Notes: generated from the letters alone by a model not told the origin. 64,000 nt of DNA from Phaeosaccion multiseriatum (GCA_965112735.1 OZ218963.1:930001-994000); one strand, 5' to 3'; positions 33,859 to 47,616 are shown, counted from the stretch's first letter. Made by a program: numbers and translations.

Positions 33859-36800
33859 ATGCAGCCCTCCGCGCGGGACAGCGCCGGCGCGGCGGAAGGG
33901 GCAGCAGAGGGTGCGTGGAAAGAAGAGGCTGGAGGAGCCGTCGGGGCGAGAGCGGCGAAGCGGGTGGGAGGTCGACAGCGGAAGCGAAGCAGCAAGTACA
34001 AGGAGTTCGCTGCCGAGCAGCAAAATGCGAGGCTCGCGAAGCTCCTCAATGGCGGCGGGGGCGTCGATTGGGAGGACGATGAGCAGCAGGTACAGTATCA
34101 ACAGCAGCCGCGCCGCAGGGCGCCCAGAAGCGATGGCCTCGACGGCGGCGCCGAGCGGCGAGGGCAGCAAGAGGCGCGGGGGGGTGCGCGTGGCAGGGGA
34201 GGGATGGCGCTGCAGGAGGGCAGTGGAAGTTCCTTGAGAGGGGGGCGAGGGAAGAAGGGGGCGAATAGTGCGCAGGGAGGGGGGGCTGGTGGGGCAGGGG
34301 CGCCTCTTTTTCACCAGCAGCATTTCATTCAGCTTCATCAGCAGCAACAGCAGCAACAACAGCAGCAGCAGATCTGGTTGCACGAGTTGGCGAGTAGAAG
34401 AAGAGGGACCATTGTGCTCGCTCGCAATCCACGTAAGGGCCACATTCTGTGGCCGGCGAGAATTTGCTGTGAGGACGAAGTTATTCAGCAGCTCCTCGCA
34501 CAGCAGCAGCAGCGGAAGCACCAGGACGCCGACATTGCGGCGCAGCAGCATGCGCGGGTCTTGGGTGGCTTGTGCCTCGTGTCTTTTTTGGTGGAGAAAG
34601 GGCACCACATCTTGGACTGGGTGAGCTCCGACGACATTTTTGCCTACGTGCCTCCGATGCTGGAGGCGACCGACCATGTTCAGGTCCTCGCTGCTGCTCC
34701 CTCCCCCACGAGTGCCGCAGTTGTCGCTCCAAGTGGCTCGGCGGTGGGTGCTGGTGTGGATGCGGCTGTGATCACGACGGCCTTCGCGAGGTCTCGACAG
34801 CAAAGAGCGCTTACACGATTGCAGCCCGACTTCAAAGCGGCCTGTCTGTGGGCCCAGGGGTTGGAGCACGTAAAAACTGCCATGCAAGAGGCCGTGCGGA
34901 AAGTAGAAAAGAGCAGGAGGGCGGGATTTTCGCACGTTGATGACGACAGCAGGGCGACTGGAGAAGATTTGTTCTTATTTGACCTCGCCATGGGCACCCA
35001 CAAGAGCCGAGTTACTGCCGCAGCGGCTGCTCCCACAGCGGCAACAAAGACAGGGCAGGAGGGCGAGAGGGGCGAGCGTGAAAGTGTCGTCGGAGGCACG
35101 GGTAGGAAGAGGGCTGTTCCTGCCCCACGCGCCAGCTCCGCCAGCTCCACTAGTGCGGTCCCGTCAAGATCCACACACGCGCCTGCAGCTCCCAGCGCTA
35201 CTGAAGATGAGCGTCTTGAGGAACCGTCACAAAAGATTGCGAGGACTGATGAACAAAGAGAGAGGAATCGCCCGGCGACAGAAGTCAGTACTGCCAAGAG
35301 AGACGAGGGGGCAGGGCGCAGCAGGGCTGCTCGGTCCAAGGCCGGTATCCGAGGCCCGTTGCCCAACACATATGGGGCCCCTTTATGTGGAGTTACCGCG
35401 GAGGAGCGAGCAGTCATGCAGGGCTACTTTCGGCATCTCCGCGTCAGGGCCCTTGGGGAGGCGGCTATGTTCCCCTCTTCCTCTACGACGGACTTGTTCA
35501 GATGGGTCAGCAGCGCAGAGCTGGCAGTGCCACTCGAGCCCGAAGCAGCCCCTGTAGCAGCTCCTGCATCAGCACCTGTATCAGCGGCTGCTGGCACGAC
35601 GGGGGGCACGAGCGCAGGGGCTGAAGCTGAGACACTGGGAAGCACATGTCGGCGTGAGCGGCAACTAGTGCCCTTTTATCCTTCGGGGAGCACTCGGACA
35701 GCCCCGCCGTTGTGGAGGAAAGGGCGAAGTAAGCTCCTGTGTAGGAGTCTGCATCCTCCCACTCCGACTGCAGGGAATGTGGCGCGGAGAGAGGGAGGCG
35801 CTGCGCAGGCGCTGCTGACGAGCCTCTCCTCACCAGACACATCGGTACGTCGGACAGAGGCAGAGGACGGGGGGGAGTGTGTGCAAGAGGGTTGCACGAG
35901 GGCGGCCGTATATGGCTTTCAGCTTCCGCGCACATGCGAGGCTCATAGAATGCAAGGAATGGTGCGCTGCATTGGCAAGGAGGAGGACGAAGAGACACAG
36001 CAGACCAGCGCCAGCGCCACGGCTCATCTCGGGCGAGAGGGTGGAGGAGGAGCAAGACCACGACGAGGAGGAGGAGGAGGGGGAGCTAGAGGAGGAGCAG
36101 GCATGGGATTTGTGGTTACTCCGAGTGCAGTCTTGCCACGCAGGGGCTGCGGGACGTGTGCAGCGTGTCTTACAAAGATCGACTGTGGGCGCTGTGAGGT
36201 TTGCGTGGACGGCATCCCTGGCGCAGAGGTGTGCACGCAACGGCGGTGCGGCTGGGCTGCGAAGGCGGGAGGGGCCAGCGGGGTGGACAGCCTGAAGGAG
36301 GGCCGAGCAGCCGGAGACACTTCTTCACTGAGCGATATGAGGTGAGAATGGGGCTGAGTGGGAGCCACTTGGCGCAGGAGGGGCTGCTTTTCGTGCCCAG
36401 CGGATGTACCCTCCAACTCTCTGCGAGCATTTACACTCACCTCCCTATCATCCTACCCTTTCATGTGAACTTTCTTCGAACGACTTTGCGATAACAGGCG
36501 GCCGCGAGGAGCTCTTTGGAAGGGCAGCATGGGGGGATGGTACAGAGCGAAGGCGAAAGGGCCGAAGCAGGGGCCAAGCACGCGAAGGGGGTCGGAGGAG
36601 AGTAGTAGTAGCAGCGATGACAGCGCCACCGACAGTGACTGGGATACAGAAAGTGGTGACAGCGAAGGGGACGAAGAAGGGAGGAATTGCACGTCACCAC
36701 TGGTTTCTAGGAAACGGCAGCGGCCGAAGTGGATGGAGGTGAATGGACCTGGCCGCAAGCAACCGAGTGCGTGGCCCTTCGAGGTGCACAATCTCAATCG

Positions 36801-39800
36801 GAAGGCCTTCCGCTTTCCGAGGGCGGTACTGCAGTGTCCTTGGAGGTGCCCCGACTGCGAAGAGTTTACCGAGGCGTGTGCTTGTGCAGGAGGCTTCTCC
36901 ACATGGTATATCACCCGCACTCCGCAAAAGTCTCGCCAAGGGTCGGAGGGAAGCACGGACAGCAGGAAAATATCGCAGCAGGTTGTTTTTTGTCCGATGG
37001 AGGTGAGCGGGGGCGGAGACGCACATCGCGCTGGCAGAGTCATGAAGTGTCCTTGGTGCGCACGTGGGCTTGGATCCATGATGGGCGTACCGCTTTGGGC
37101 CAAGGAAGCAAGCGACCGCCGCCTCGAGCTTGGGAAATCGGCGACGTCGGAGGGAAGTCTCTCAGCGAGGGGCGGCGACAGTGTCGGAGGTGTGGAAAAG
37201 GGGGGGGGAGTACGCAGAGACTCATTGGCAGATGCTGATGATGAGGAAGGAGGCGATGCTGATGATGATGACAAGGATGAGGAGGCAGAGAGCGGAACCG
37301 GGGATGGCAATGCGGCTTCTGATTCAGACGAGGGCGAAGCGGCGGGAGACGAGAGTTTGTTTAATATCCACTACGGCTCTACGTCGAAGGAGCGCTCTGA
37401 CCGAGCCTGTATGGAAGCGGATAGCGAAGGCTTCAGCGAGGACAGTAGTGACGACGAGGAGAAAGACGAGGAGGACATGGGAGAAGAGGGGGGGCTCGGA
37501 GGGAGTGAGGAAGAAGAGCTGGTGCGGAGCGAGGGGGAGCTTATAGGGAGCGAGGAAGAGGACAGCAGCGACGGTGATTTCCTTTCATTGCAGAGCACCA
37601 AGTATTCCTCTCGAGGACGGGGCAGGTGGGGGCGAGACTTCAGCGGTCCAACGGCGTACAGCACGGCAGTGGATGTGGCACTGAATGCAACGGGAAAAGA
37701 CTCCCTGAGGCTTGACCCCCATGGGCAGCAGCGGCACCCCGCCCTAGGCGAGAGGAATCCTCCCATTCCTTTTAGGGAAGCATACTTTCCCGGGAAGGAC
37801 AGGCTCACGGACCTCGGTAAAAGAATCATCCCCTCCAAGCAGGAGGAGAAACGGCCGCCGGCAGCAGCAATTGTTGGGCCACAGCTTCTGGCTCAGGTTC
37901 GAGAGGAACTGATGGACAAGGTGCAGCCTGGAAGAAGTCCAGGGCAGGAGAATGGTCGCGATGGTGATTTAGACGGGGAGGGGAAGAAAGACGAGCGGTA
38001 TCAGCGGACTCTGTCCAATGGGCGACATCCTGCAGGAGACGCCAAGTTGACGCAGCAGCAGAGTGGGAAAGTTCTCGAAGTGGTGCGCTTTCTTTTCGAG
38101 AATGTCGACTATCTGGTTGGTACACGGCGAAGCAGGGGCGAAGCAGAAGAGGACGATGGTGATTTCCACTTTGAAAACGACTGCGACGTCGAAGACCAAG
38201 AGGAAGGAGGAGGAGGAGGAGGAGGAGGAGGAGGAGGAGGAGGAGGAGGAGGAGGCGGAGAAGGAGAAGACATGGAAGTAGAAGAGGAAGAGGACGAGGA
38301 AGACGAAGAAGTAACTGACGATACCGGTAGCGGCGAGGGGGGGAACGCTGAAGATGCAGCAGAAGGGGAGGAAGGGGGATACCACGGTGAAGAAGTAGGG
38401 CGAACGGACGACAGAGAAAGAAGGCGTGACAATGTTGTTAGTGACGACGCTGAAGGTGACAGTGACCACGTGGTCAGCGTTGGGGAGAATGACGACAGCG
38501 ATGGTGCTTCTCTCTCCGAGCATCAAGAGAAGGATGGGGACAGCGAGAGTGGCAGGGGGAACGGCGTTGGTGATGATGAGAATAGAGACGCTCGAACAGG
38601 GAAGAGGCCAGCTGGGGGAGACAGCGTGCTGGCTGAGGCATGGACGGCAGCCCATGGCGCAGCGGTCGCGGAGGAAGGAGCAGAGGATGAACAAGGCGGG
38701 TCTCGAATGGGATTGCATGTGGCGCGGCACCGGCGCCTCCATTTGGCGGAAAAGCTGCGCGTGCTCTTCTCAGGGCTACCTCAGGACCTTGTGCTTGCAG
38801 GACCGGTCCGAACTGCACAGCAAGCCAACGAGGGGGAGGGCTCATCTCCGAACGCGGCCTCGTCTTCGGGGGCTGGTGTATTTCTTGCTTCCGCTGGGCA
38901 GCGAGTTCAGTACCTGGCTCTCCTGGAGGAAGTGCAGAATGAAGTGGAGGTTTTGCTGAGCAGGCGCTACGATGTGCTGCGGAGGTCGTACCATCGAGAG
39001 GTGGCGAAGAATTTCGCGCGGGTCAATGCCAAGGTGGATGCGTTCTCCAACCAACTGGCGGGTCTAGGCTTGGACGTGGATCTGTTGCAGCAGAGGGCGA
39101 GCACAAAGGCGCTGAGACTGCAGGAGATACACGATATGGTGGAAGAGGTGAGTAGTTTGGGGGTCAGTCAGTCGCTGGGAGAGGCATTGGATCGTGCTTG
39201 CTTATTGTTACTCACCCCCCTTGTCGGGCGATTTCTTACGTGCTGCCCAGGCGAGCTCGGAGCACGTCCCCTCTCTGGGGCGGGCCACTGTGGTGCAGAT
39301 GGAGGTGCTCCTGCGCAGTGAGAAAGCCTATCTCGGACGACTGAGGTGAGCAAACAGGCCATGACGGCTCGCGACGGCTTCTGAGGCACAGTCCTATGCT
39401 CTCCCTGGGTACTCTCCAAATGCGGCCCGATGATTGAATCGTCGACACGTATCTATCTCAACGCGCTCTTTGCTTTGTTTCGTTTCCTGTGTTTCGTCCG
39501 TCCGATGCTTTTCAGAGCGAAAGTGAAGGAGCACCTGTCCAAGATGGCCATCGTGGAGTCCGCTCTGGACTACTGGAAAGAAGAGCGAGCAAAGCAGGAG
39601 AAGCAGGCGATCGCTCGTGATGCGACCTACGGCGGAGAGGCAGGAGGAGGTGAGGGGAGTGTGGATACACCGCCCTTGTCTTCACTTCCCCTGCAGGAGC
39701 TGGAGGCGGTGGTGCAGCAGTGGGGTGTCCTGCGGAGAGAGCTGCGACGGCTTGGTCTCGGAACAAGGGTGGCGGCGTTGGCACCAGGAACAGAGGAAGG

Positions 39801-41322
39801 AGAGGGAGGAAGGAGAGAAAGGAATACGTCAGATCCGCTTAGCATCTTCCTGCTTCTACAGAAGGGGGAGTCTGGTGCGAATAGGCTAGTTTCGCGGGCC
39901 TTGGAGAAAGGAAGTGTTGCCAACGTGACAGTCGTCTACACGCGGGAGAGGAAGGAGAGCAGCGCCGTCGCGGAAATACGGCAGCAGGCGAAGCAAGCGG
40001 AGCCGAAATCGCAATCGTTTAGCGTCCCGGATGACAGGTTGCTGCGTCTGCTGGAGCGAGTGCACACCCGAGAGTACATTGATGGCTTGCGAAGAGGAAG
40101 CCTTCCCCTCCGCGCGGAGAGCTGGAGTTCAGCTACGCAAAGCTGCGAGCATGTGATGGAGGCTGTGGACAGGCTTCTCAGCGGGGAGTGTCGCTCCTGC
40201 TTTGTCGCGTGTGACTCACCTAGCCACAACGCGGGGCCGGGGACCACAGTCGGCGGGTCATCCCTGTTGGTCAAAGGGGAGAGCCCATGTGGATTCGGAT
40301 CAGCCGTGTTCAATGCCGTAGCTCTTGGAGCCAAGTATGCGCTTCGGGGTATGCGCGACAAAGTTGGTCATGGAGAAGGGGGCGCAAGGGTCCAGCAGTG
40401 CGCCGTGCGTCGCGTGGCTGTGGTGGACTTGGACGGCCATCATGGGAATGGAACACAAGAGGCGTTGTGCCGCACCTTTGATCCTGCATTCTTGTATGCA
40501 TCAGTGCATGCCTTCCAGGCAGAAAAAGAAATGTGGGGGCAGGACAGCAGTGGGAGAGGAAGCGCAGATTCAGCAGCACCATCGGATGTGGGAGGAGGAG
40601 GCGGTGGTGGGGGTTTGGAACGCTCGGCAGGAGATGATGATGACTCGAGCTTGCTCTTGAACTCCCACCCTCCGCTCTTCCCCGGCACGGGCGGACCGGA
40701 TGACCGTCCCCACCGACACGTGATAAACGTCGCCATCACCACGAAGATTGCCCCTGAGCAATGGCGAAAGGCGGTACACAAGGTCACGGATGCCCTTGAG
40801 TCCTTCCGACCTGACGTGCTCTTCCTGTCCATGGGCTTTAGTGCTGCGGCAGGCCATCGCTGCGGCTTGGGCAAGCTGACCGCAGAAGACTACGGCTGGG
40901 CCACGGCTCAGCTCGTGCAAGTGGCGGAGGAGCATTGCGGCGGCAGGATCCTGTCTGTGCTGGAGGAAGGCGGCTGCGAGTGCGGCGCGGAGCTTGAGGC
41001 TGGTGAGGAGGGGTGGGCTTTCTGGGGAGAGCAGGTTTCCCAAGCGCAGCATGGGCTCAATGGGGGTGTGCTCGGAGGAGAGGCTGTTGCCCCAGGAGCA
41101 GGAGGAGGCGAGCGAGACCACACGCCTGCGGACGGCGCGGACAAGAGGACAGAGGGGAAGGGACTAACCACGGAACCACTCGGGGGGGGAGCGCAAAGAA
41201 GAAGCGACTGCAATAGGGCGTTGAGGGAGCAGCATCAGCGAGATGGGGAAGGGGGAGCTGAAGAGTCGTGCGCAGCCTGTCTGAGAGCGCACGTGCAGGC
41301 GTTGGCAGGAAGTGCCGAGTAG
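33859..41322 (+). CDS. Giant chromatin protein: PWWP, EsV-1-7-like, CXXC and degenerate HDAC domains
   Basis: Four exons (33859-36341, 36498-39147, 39251-39345, 39516-41322) join in frame at GT/AG sites (phases 2, 0, 2) to give 2344 aa. In order: a PWWP-like domain about 180-270 (GTIVLARNPRKGHILWPARI to ILDWVSSDDIFAYV); an EsV-1-7-like Cys/His motif about 674-702 (C-X4-C-X13-C-X2-H then GMV); a CXXC zinc finger about 761-797 (CGTCAACL, DCGRCEVC, CTQRRC); Cys-rich clusters (CPWRCPDC, CPWC); about 400 acidic residues with a poly-Gly run; a coiled coil; and a class II-like HDAC domain about 1915-2235. That domain keeps VDLDGHHGNGTQ and LFPGTGG. But HH has become HN (SHNAGPG, about 1975), the third metal-ligand Asp is Ser (MGFSAAAGH, about 2181) and the catalytic Tyr position is Cys (EEGGCECG), so deacetylase activity is doubtful. 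Confidence 0.8.
38203..38265. repeat. (GGA)n trinucleotide run coding poly-Gly
   Basis: About 20 GGA units inside exon 2 of the chromatin gene encode an uninterrupted Gly tract flanked by Glu-rich sequence, so it may vary in length between strains. Confidence 0.92.
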
Positions 41323-41662
41323 CTCCACGTATATTGTAGCAGTTATTTGCAGTTGTTTATCCCCCTGATAGCATCTGATTGTCAACTGGCCAATTAAACT
41401 CATTTTCCTTCCTTTTTCCTCCTCGTTGAACTACGTACATGGCCTCTATGGGCTTCCTAAAATTGCTTAGAGGCTGCCAACGTAACACAGATATCACACT
41501 CGCAAGGCCCACCATACCCGGGGTGGTGGAAGGCTTTGCCATAAAGCCTTTGCCGCAAACAACTGGGCATTCGAGGGCATCAATTTGAAACTTTAATTCT
41601 GTAACGTCGACAATCCCTTCCTCATTATTCCCCAGCTCACTCCATGGTTTTGTAAGCAAAGG
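41323..41662. other. Intergenic gap between tandem genes
   Basis: 340 bp between the chromatin-protein stop and the CFAP57 start. The early part is AT-richer (41330-41410), including CCAATTAAA at about 41389. No gene or repeat seen. Confidence 0.6.
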
Positions 41663-44600
41663 ATGCCGGCCGGGGCGCGACGCGAGGTGGCCGAGGTGAT
41701 CCATGCCTTTGGGACCTGTCCGGTGGTGCGGCACCATGTGTGCGCGCTCAGCAAGGCAAGGATTGCCTACACCATTGGTGCCCGCGTGGCGCTCACAAGG
41801 GAGGGCGGCAATGCTACGAATCTCATGTTTCTCAGCTCTGCAGCCAAGGTGCAGACAGTAACCTCGCTGGTGGTGGACACAAGGAAGCGGTTTCTGGCCG
41901 TAAGCTATATTGCCTTTGGCAAGCTGGGTCTGTCCTTCACGACCATCCACAGTCTTGCCCAGCCGCGACCGACGCGGGCCAAGACTTTGGTCTATGAGGC
42001 GCCCTCGGCGGAGCACAGCTGTGTGGTGATGAACTCGTGCTTTAGTATCGACAGTGGCACCCTTCTCCTTCAGATGGACAAGCCGGACTACACCATGATT
42101 GGATACGACTGGAAGTCCGGGAGAAAGCTTTTCTCGATCGAGCTGCGTGGAGGGCTCGCGGTGACCAGGTTGGCGTTCAGTCCCCAGGACAATCGAATTA
42201 TGGCAACCTGCGGCAGCGCGGGCCACTTTCTCCTATGGCGCCTCAATGGCGGGGAGGTGCACCTTCTAAAAGGAGGGGGGGTGGACGGCCTTCCCGGGGA
42301 GGATGAGGATTTCACAGACATGATTTGGTTGTCAGGGGATCGAATTGTACTCACTTCGCGGCAGGGACGGGTGTTTCTCATCAGTCCTGCGGAAATGCTG
42401 GAGAGCTGGGACTTGTCCACGGATCTGTCGCTTGTTGGCGGCGGTGAGGGGGGGGCTGAGACCGGCAATGACCTCGGCACCGGAGCCGCTTTGTATGCAG
42501 TGTGTTCCGCAGCTCGCGTCGCGGAGAGGGGGGCTGGATTTATAGTAGGGGGCGCGGGCGGTTATGTCACGGCGTTCGTGCTCCGGAATAGGCGGTATGA
42601 GATTGTCTCGAGAACGCGGCCATGTTCGGATGACATTGTTGAGCTGCAGGAGTTCGGTGAGGACAGAGAGAGTGGAAAGGAAGGTCAGACCCCCGGCCTC
42701 TTGCTTGCTGCGACGGATTGTGGGGATTTGGGGTGTTTGCAGGCCGCGGCACTCTTTCTTCCCTCCGGCGGCAGCAGAGATGCGGCTGGATCGACTCCGC
42801 GCCTGTTGTCGTCTCCGGAAAAACCTCGCGGCTTCCGCCCTGCCTTGGAGGCTTTCCAGTCCTCACTGGGCAATGGAAGCGTGAACAACAGTGGAGACTC
42901 TTCGGTTACTACCCTTCCGACCTCTGCGTCAACTCCGGACGATACCCATCCCCCTGCTTTCTGTCCAATCGTGCGCGGCTTCGGGGTCGTTGGGGAATCT
43001 GTCCGCTGTCTCGCAGGTGAGTTTTGAGGTGGGAGCATGAATGTCCAAGCCTGGGTATCTATCGTAATACGTGGTGGTGGGGTTTTCCCCCAAGCTTGCG
43101 AAAGCGAGTGAACTCTCACCCCCGCTTCTTTTCTCTTTTGCAGTGTGCTCCCGCAGGCGGTTGCTGGCGTGTCTCGTGTACCCCAGACCAGCGGCGACAT
43201 GTTGCAAAGGGAAGGCTGCTGAATGCGCTGGCCGACCATCGCTCAAGCCCCCAGAGCTAAGAATATGGAACTACCGCACCAGGAGCCTCCTTCTGAGGCA
43301 CCCCTTCCTCGATGCGCTGCCCGAGGCGGCCGACAGTGGACCCCAACTCGGCTCTGTAGAAGGGTACGTGGAGGGAGCCTGTCCACAAGCACTCGACTTC
43401 CACCCCTCGGGATACACCTTGGCCGTGGGATTTGAGGGCTTTGTGAGCATTGTCAGTCTTACCAGTGCAGACGGTGCCATCACGACGGATCAAGACGTAA
43501 TCACGAAAGGCATCTTCCGATGCTCGCAGGAGTCGGAGAGCGTCCTGAACCACGACCCAGTGACATCCCTGCGCTTCTCGTCTGGGGGCCACTTGCTGGC
43601 TGTGGCCACAGGCAAGATTGTGCAAATACTCGCCTTGTATTCTGCGGAGAATGGCGGGAAACTTGGGCGTGTACAGAACCTCTCTGGGCACACCAGTTGC
43701 ATTTCCTCTATCCACTGGGCGACGGATGATCAGCGCTTGAGGACCAGCGCCACTTGTGGAGAGGTGTACGAGTGGGAAGTGGGTGGCAACGTGGACCCCA
43801 AGACCATGCGGCAAAGAGAGTTTATCAGCAAGACCACATCCTTCCAAGGAGTCGCGGCAGGGAGCGGCAGAGAGGGGGGAGTTGTGGCTGTGGGAGCTTC
43901 GTCCACCAAGAGAGGTGGTGGGATATCCTCATCCACTGCGTCCGTCCCTTCCCCATCTTCAGTACGTTCAGATAGGCGCTCCGATTCGACATGCACGAGC
44001 ACACCGAAGGCGTTGGAGGTGCCCAGAGTAAGGTCCAAGCTCTTCGTGTTCCCGAAGACCCTCAATGCGTCAGGGGAAGTGTTTTCAGCAGAGCTTCCCA
44101 TTCAGGCTTCACAAGTCGAAGTCACTACTCGGGGAAGTCGCTTTCAAGGAGGTGTCAAGAATCTGCTGCTGATGGGCAGTCGCGAGGGATTGGTACACTT
44201 GTACGATTGGAACTCGGTCATGAGGGCGGCAGACGGTCTGGACAGCTCCTCTTGTGGTACGAAAGTCGCGTCTTCCGTCAACCCTTCCGCTGAGCTGTCT
44301 CTTCACGGCCAGGCCATCACCTCGCTGCGATTGACCGCTGACTGCTCTGCCTTCTTCACGGCCTCTGAGGACGGCTCCATCTTTATGACTTCTCTCTCGC
44401 CTGCCAGGAGTAGTAGCAACAACAGCAGCGATGGACCGGCTGATGAACAAGAGTACACGAGTGGCGAGGGGGGCGAAAGAGAGATGGCCAAGCAGGCGAT
44501 GGAGGAGCGCTTGGTGCTGATAGATGTTGGAGAGATGGAGGTGGTGAGAACGGAGGTCAAGAATGCTGCATCGGCGTTGACGCAGCAGGAGCACAGCTTC

Positions 44601-46529
44601 AGCTTCAAATTAGATCGGGCGCGGCTCATCATGGACAAGGAAGTATCGACCATCCGAGACCAAAACGCAGCGGCTGTGGCTGGCGTCAAGGCCAGAGCGG
44701 CGTTTCTCGAAGAGCACGTCCAAACAGAGGAGAAGGCGCACAAGAATGCCCTCGCCGTCTTGAAGGAGCAGCAGGAGAAGGCGCTGTCTTCCATGTCGGC
44801 TATGTACGAGCAGAAGCTCGGCCAGCAGGCGGAGGCATATCTGCGGCTCAAGATGGCATTTGAAGACTTGGGTAAGTAAGATTAAGTAAGATTAGATAAG
44901 CGTGAGGTTGGGGGGCGGTGTGTGTATATTGTACAGAAATAGGCCCTGATTCATTCAACCGACTCATGCTTTTTGTGAATGTGTGCGCAGGCACCGCGGC
45001 CAGGCAGGACGCCGAGTACGAGCGAGAGGAGAAGGACCATATGAAAGAGACCTTTTCCGAGACGAAGCGCGTTGAGGTAGAGGGCTATATCCGTGAGCAG
45101 GCCACTCTGAGGGAGTACGTGGACTTCCTGAAGAGGCAGTACACGGCCATGCTCAAGAAGGAAGAGGCGGGCTTCGAGAAGGAACTGCAGGCCATGCGAG
45201 CGAGAGCTCACATCGCCAGTATCAATCAGGAGAAGGAGAATGCCGACTCCAAGAGCAAGACGCTTTTGCTTAGAAAGCAGCTCAAGGTGTGTGTGTGTGT
45301 GTGTGTGCTTTGCCTTGTGGGGGGGGGGTAGCACGGCAACTTATTGTAGAGGGACTTGAGGGCTCTCTGCACACTCAACAAGGAAAGAGGGGGGGGGGGG
45401 GGGTAGTGTTGAAGCCAGCTGTAACAGCTCCATGGCTTCTTTTTTGTTGTCACGTCCTGCACTACAGGTGATCCAAGAACGCATGCAGGATCAAGCAGCG
45501 CGCGAGGTTGAGGCGGATTTGGCTCTTGAGGTGTCAAAGGTGCAAGTCAAAAAGCTCGAGCTTGTGGTGCAAAACTTGGAGGGGGAGCTGCTGGCGAAGA
45601 ACCAACGGCTCAGCGAGTGGGAGCACATGGCGAGCAAGCAGAAGAACGACATGAAGGGCCTCGACAAGCTCAAGTCCGCCCTGAGCATTGAGGTGCACAC
45701 GCAGAGGGAGTACTTGCAGCAAACCGAAGCAGAGGTCGCTCGCCTTCGGGAGAAGGTCCGGAAGGATGATGCCCTGATTGACCAGGGGGCCACCGAGGCA
45801 CAGTCCTTGGAGAAAACCGTCGCGGAGAGAAATCGTCAGATACGGGTTATGAAGAAGCAAATCGTGGCCAAGGATGGGAAGCTCAGGCACCGGGAAGCAT
45901 CTTTGCTCAGTCTCTGCTCGCAGATGATGGATTTGATGGGCCGAGTCACGGACGGCTCTGGCTGGCTGGGGGCCAAGGCCCAGTGCCAGAGACTCATTGC
46001 GCCGTTCGTGGACAAGGGGTTGTTGGACGATGTGGACCCCGATGCCTCGGCCAAGGAGCAGATGAGGCAGCGAGCCAAGATGGTCGAAGGCATGAATGTC
46101 ATGAAGCGGAGTATGAGCCTGGAGCAGCAGAACCATGCGCAGCAAAACGCCATGCGCCTCAAGGAGAACCTTCAGCTCACGGAGGAGATGAACGAGCTGC
46201 GGCGGCAAAACAAGAAGCTCATCGAAGCGGTGGCGCTTCGGGGCCTCGGGCTACAGCAAAAGAAGCGGAGAAAAGGGCTCACAGACACTGCCCTGAGCGC
46301 CAGCCTTAGACCACGACGACCTGTCACGCCACTCCCAAAAAAAGAAGCGATCCGTCAAAGTCCGGGACTTTTGTCTATTACAAAGACGCTGAGAAAGGAG
46401 AGAGAGGCCGTGCTCGGTGATAGGCTCGCCGACGCAGAGGCCAAGCTGGAGGCTGCCGCTGCGGAGAAAGAACAGCTCAAAGCCGATCGGGATGCGCTCC
46501 TTTCCGAGCAAGGATGGCATCAAAGCTAA
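41663..46529 (+). CDS. CFAP57: Cilia- and flagella-associated protein 57 (WD40 plus coiled coil)
   Basis: Axonemal protein; in Chlamydomonas and animals CFAP57 helps to build a subset of inner dynein arms. Four exons (41663-43016, 43144-44871, 44991-45286, 45468-46529) give 1479 aa. The N-terminal half has WD40 blades matching the family start (EVIHAFGTCPVVRHHVCALS; RKRFLAVSYI; MDKPDYTMIGYDWKSGRKL; LAFSPQDNRIMATCG; WRLNGGEVHLL) and more blades in exon 2 (ELRIWNYRT, ALDFHPSGYTLAVG, LSGHTSCISSIHWATDDQ). From about residue 890 onward it is continuous coiled coil (LDRARLIMDKEVSTIRDQ to LRKEREAVLGDRLADAEA), the usual CFAP57 layout, with HREASLLSLCSQMMDLMG. It is longer than the about 1250 aa of animal proteins because of low-complexity loops. 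Its presence implies a flagellated stage. Confidence 0.88.
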
Positions 46530-46577
46530 ATGCTAAAACAAACAAACAAACAAACAAAAAGACAAGTAAAGTGCGTC

Positions 46578-47575
46578 TTAAACCGCCCCCAGGGCCGCGT
46601 ACAGAGCAAAGGCCACCTGGGATCCGAAGCCAGCCGCAAAGCGAATGGCAAACTTGGCCTGCGTTGTGCCCCCCTCGCTGAGATTGAGAGCACCCAAGTT
46701 CTCGTCTACCTCCTTGTAATTTGCGGTGGGAGGCATGACTCCCGAAGTCAGTACCTCCACCGCGCACACGTCTTCAAAGCTCACTCCCATCGGATGTCCC
46801 GTGAAACCCTTGGTGTTGATAATAGGGAGGAGAGCGAGAGCCTCGCCAAAGCACTCCCGCAATGCAAAAACCTCATTGAACGCGCAAGAGGCCGTGGGAG
46901 TGGCGTGTGTGCATGTCTCGTGGCTGAAGTATACCCCGTTCTTCGCCAGAGTCTCCCTACGGTCGTGTTAATTAAGAAGGGTAGGTAGGAATTAAGCGGA
47001 TGGGATGTAAGTAAGAGCCTTTTGCATCCCTTCCTTTTTTTTGCTTACCTGTCAAGGTCCCAATTCTTTTGGATGGTTTGCAGGAAGCGCTCAAGCTCGG
47101 TAGCAATGTGGTTCTTGTCCATGCTCGCCCCGTGGAAGGCTGAATTGGATATTTGTGTCTCCAGAAGATGGGCCTTCATGAGAGGGCCCCTCGCGAGAGG
47201 AAAGGAAGAGTTGGTCCGCGTGAAACTAGACTCCTCCGTTTCCAGGACCATTCCAATCGCCCCTGCTCCCAGAATCATCCCATTTCGTCGGCGGTCGAAG
47301 GGCAAGGCTGCCTCCTCTGCCGAGGCGCTAATCGAAGCAGCACCAAGGGCACAGAAGCCGTTGCCCACCCACGGAAGAAGCGCTTCCCCAGAAGCATCAT
47401 CTCCTGCAATGACCACCACCCTGTCGCACCTCCCGACCTGGAAACAGACCAAGCAACACGACAAGAGAGAGTGAGACAAGAGCCGACAAGCAGCACGATG
47501 GATGGATGGACTCGGCACAGGGTACGGGCCATTGAAGGGGCTGGTGGAGCAGAGTGCTAGAGGACAAACCCATCT

Positions 47576-47616
<41 letters not shown>

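Noticed and set aside
32761-34935. A 724-residue minus-strand open frame
   Set aside because: Most of it is antisense to the PWWP exon and the promoter gap. Only the part at 33214-33723 is the real first exon of the membrane-protein gene.
38109-38742. Minus-strand Ser/Pro-rich frames
   Set aside because: Antisense of the acidic and poly-Gly section of the chromatin-protein exon.
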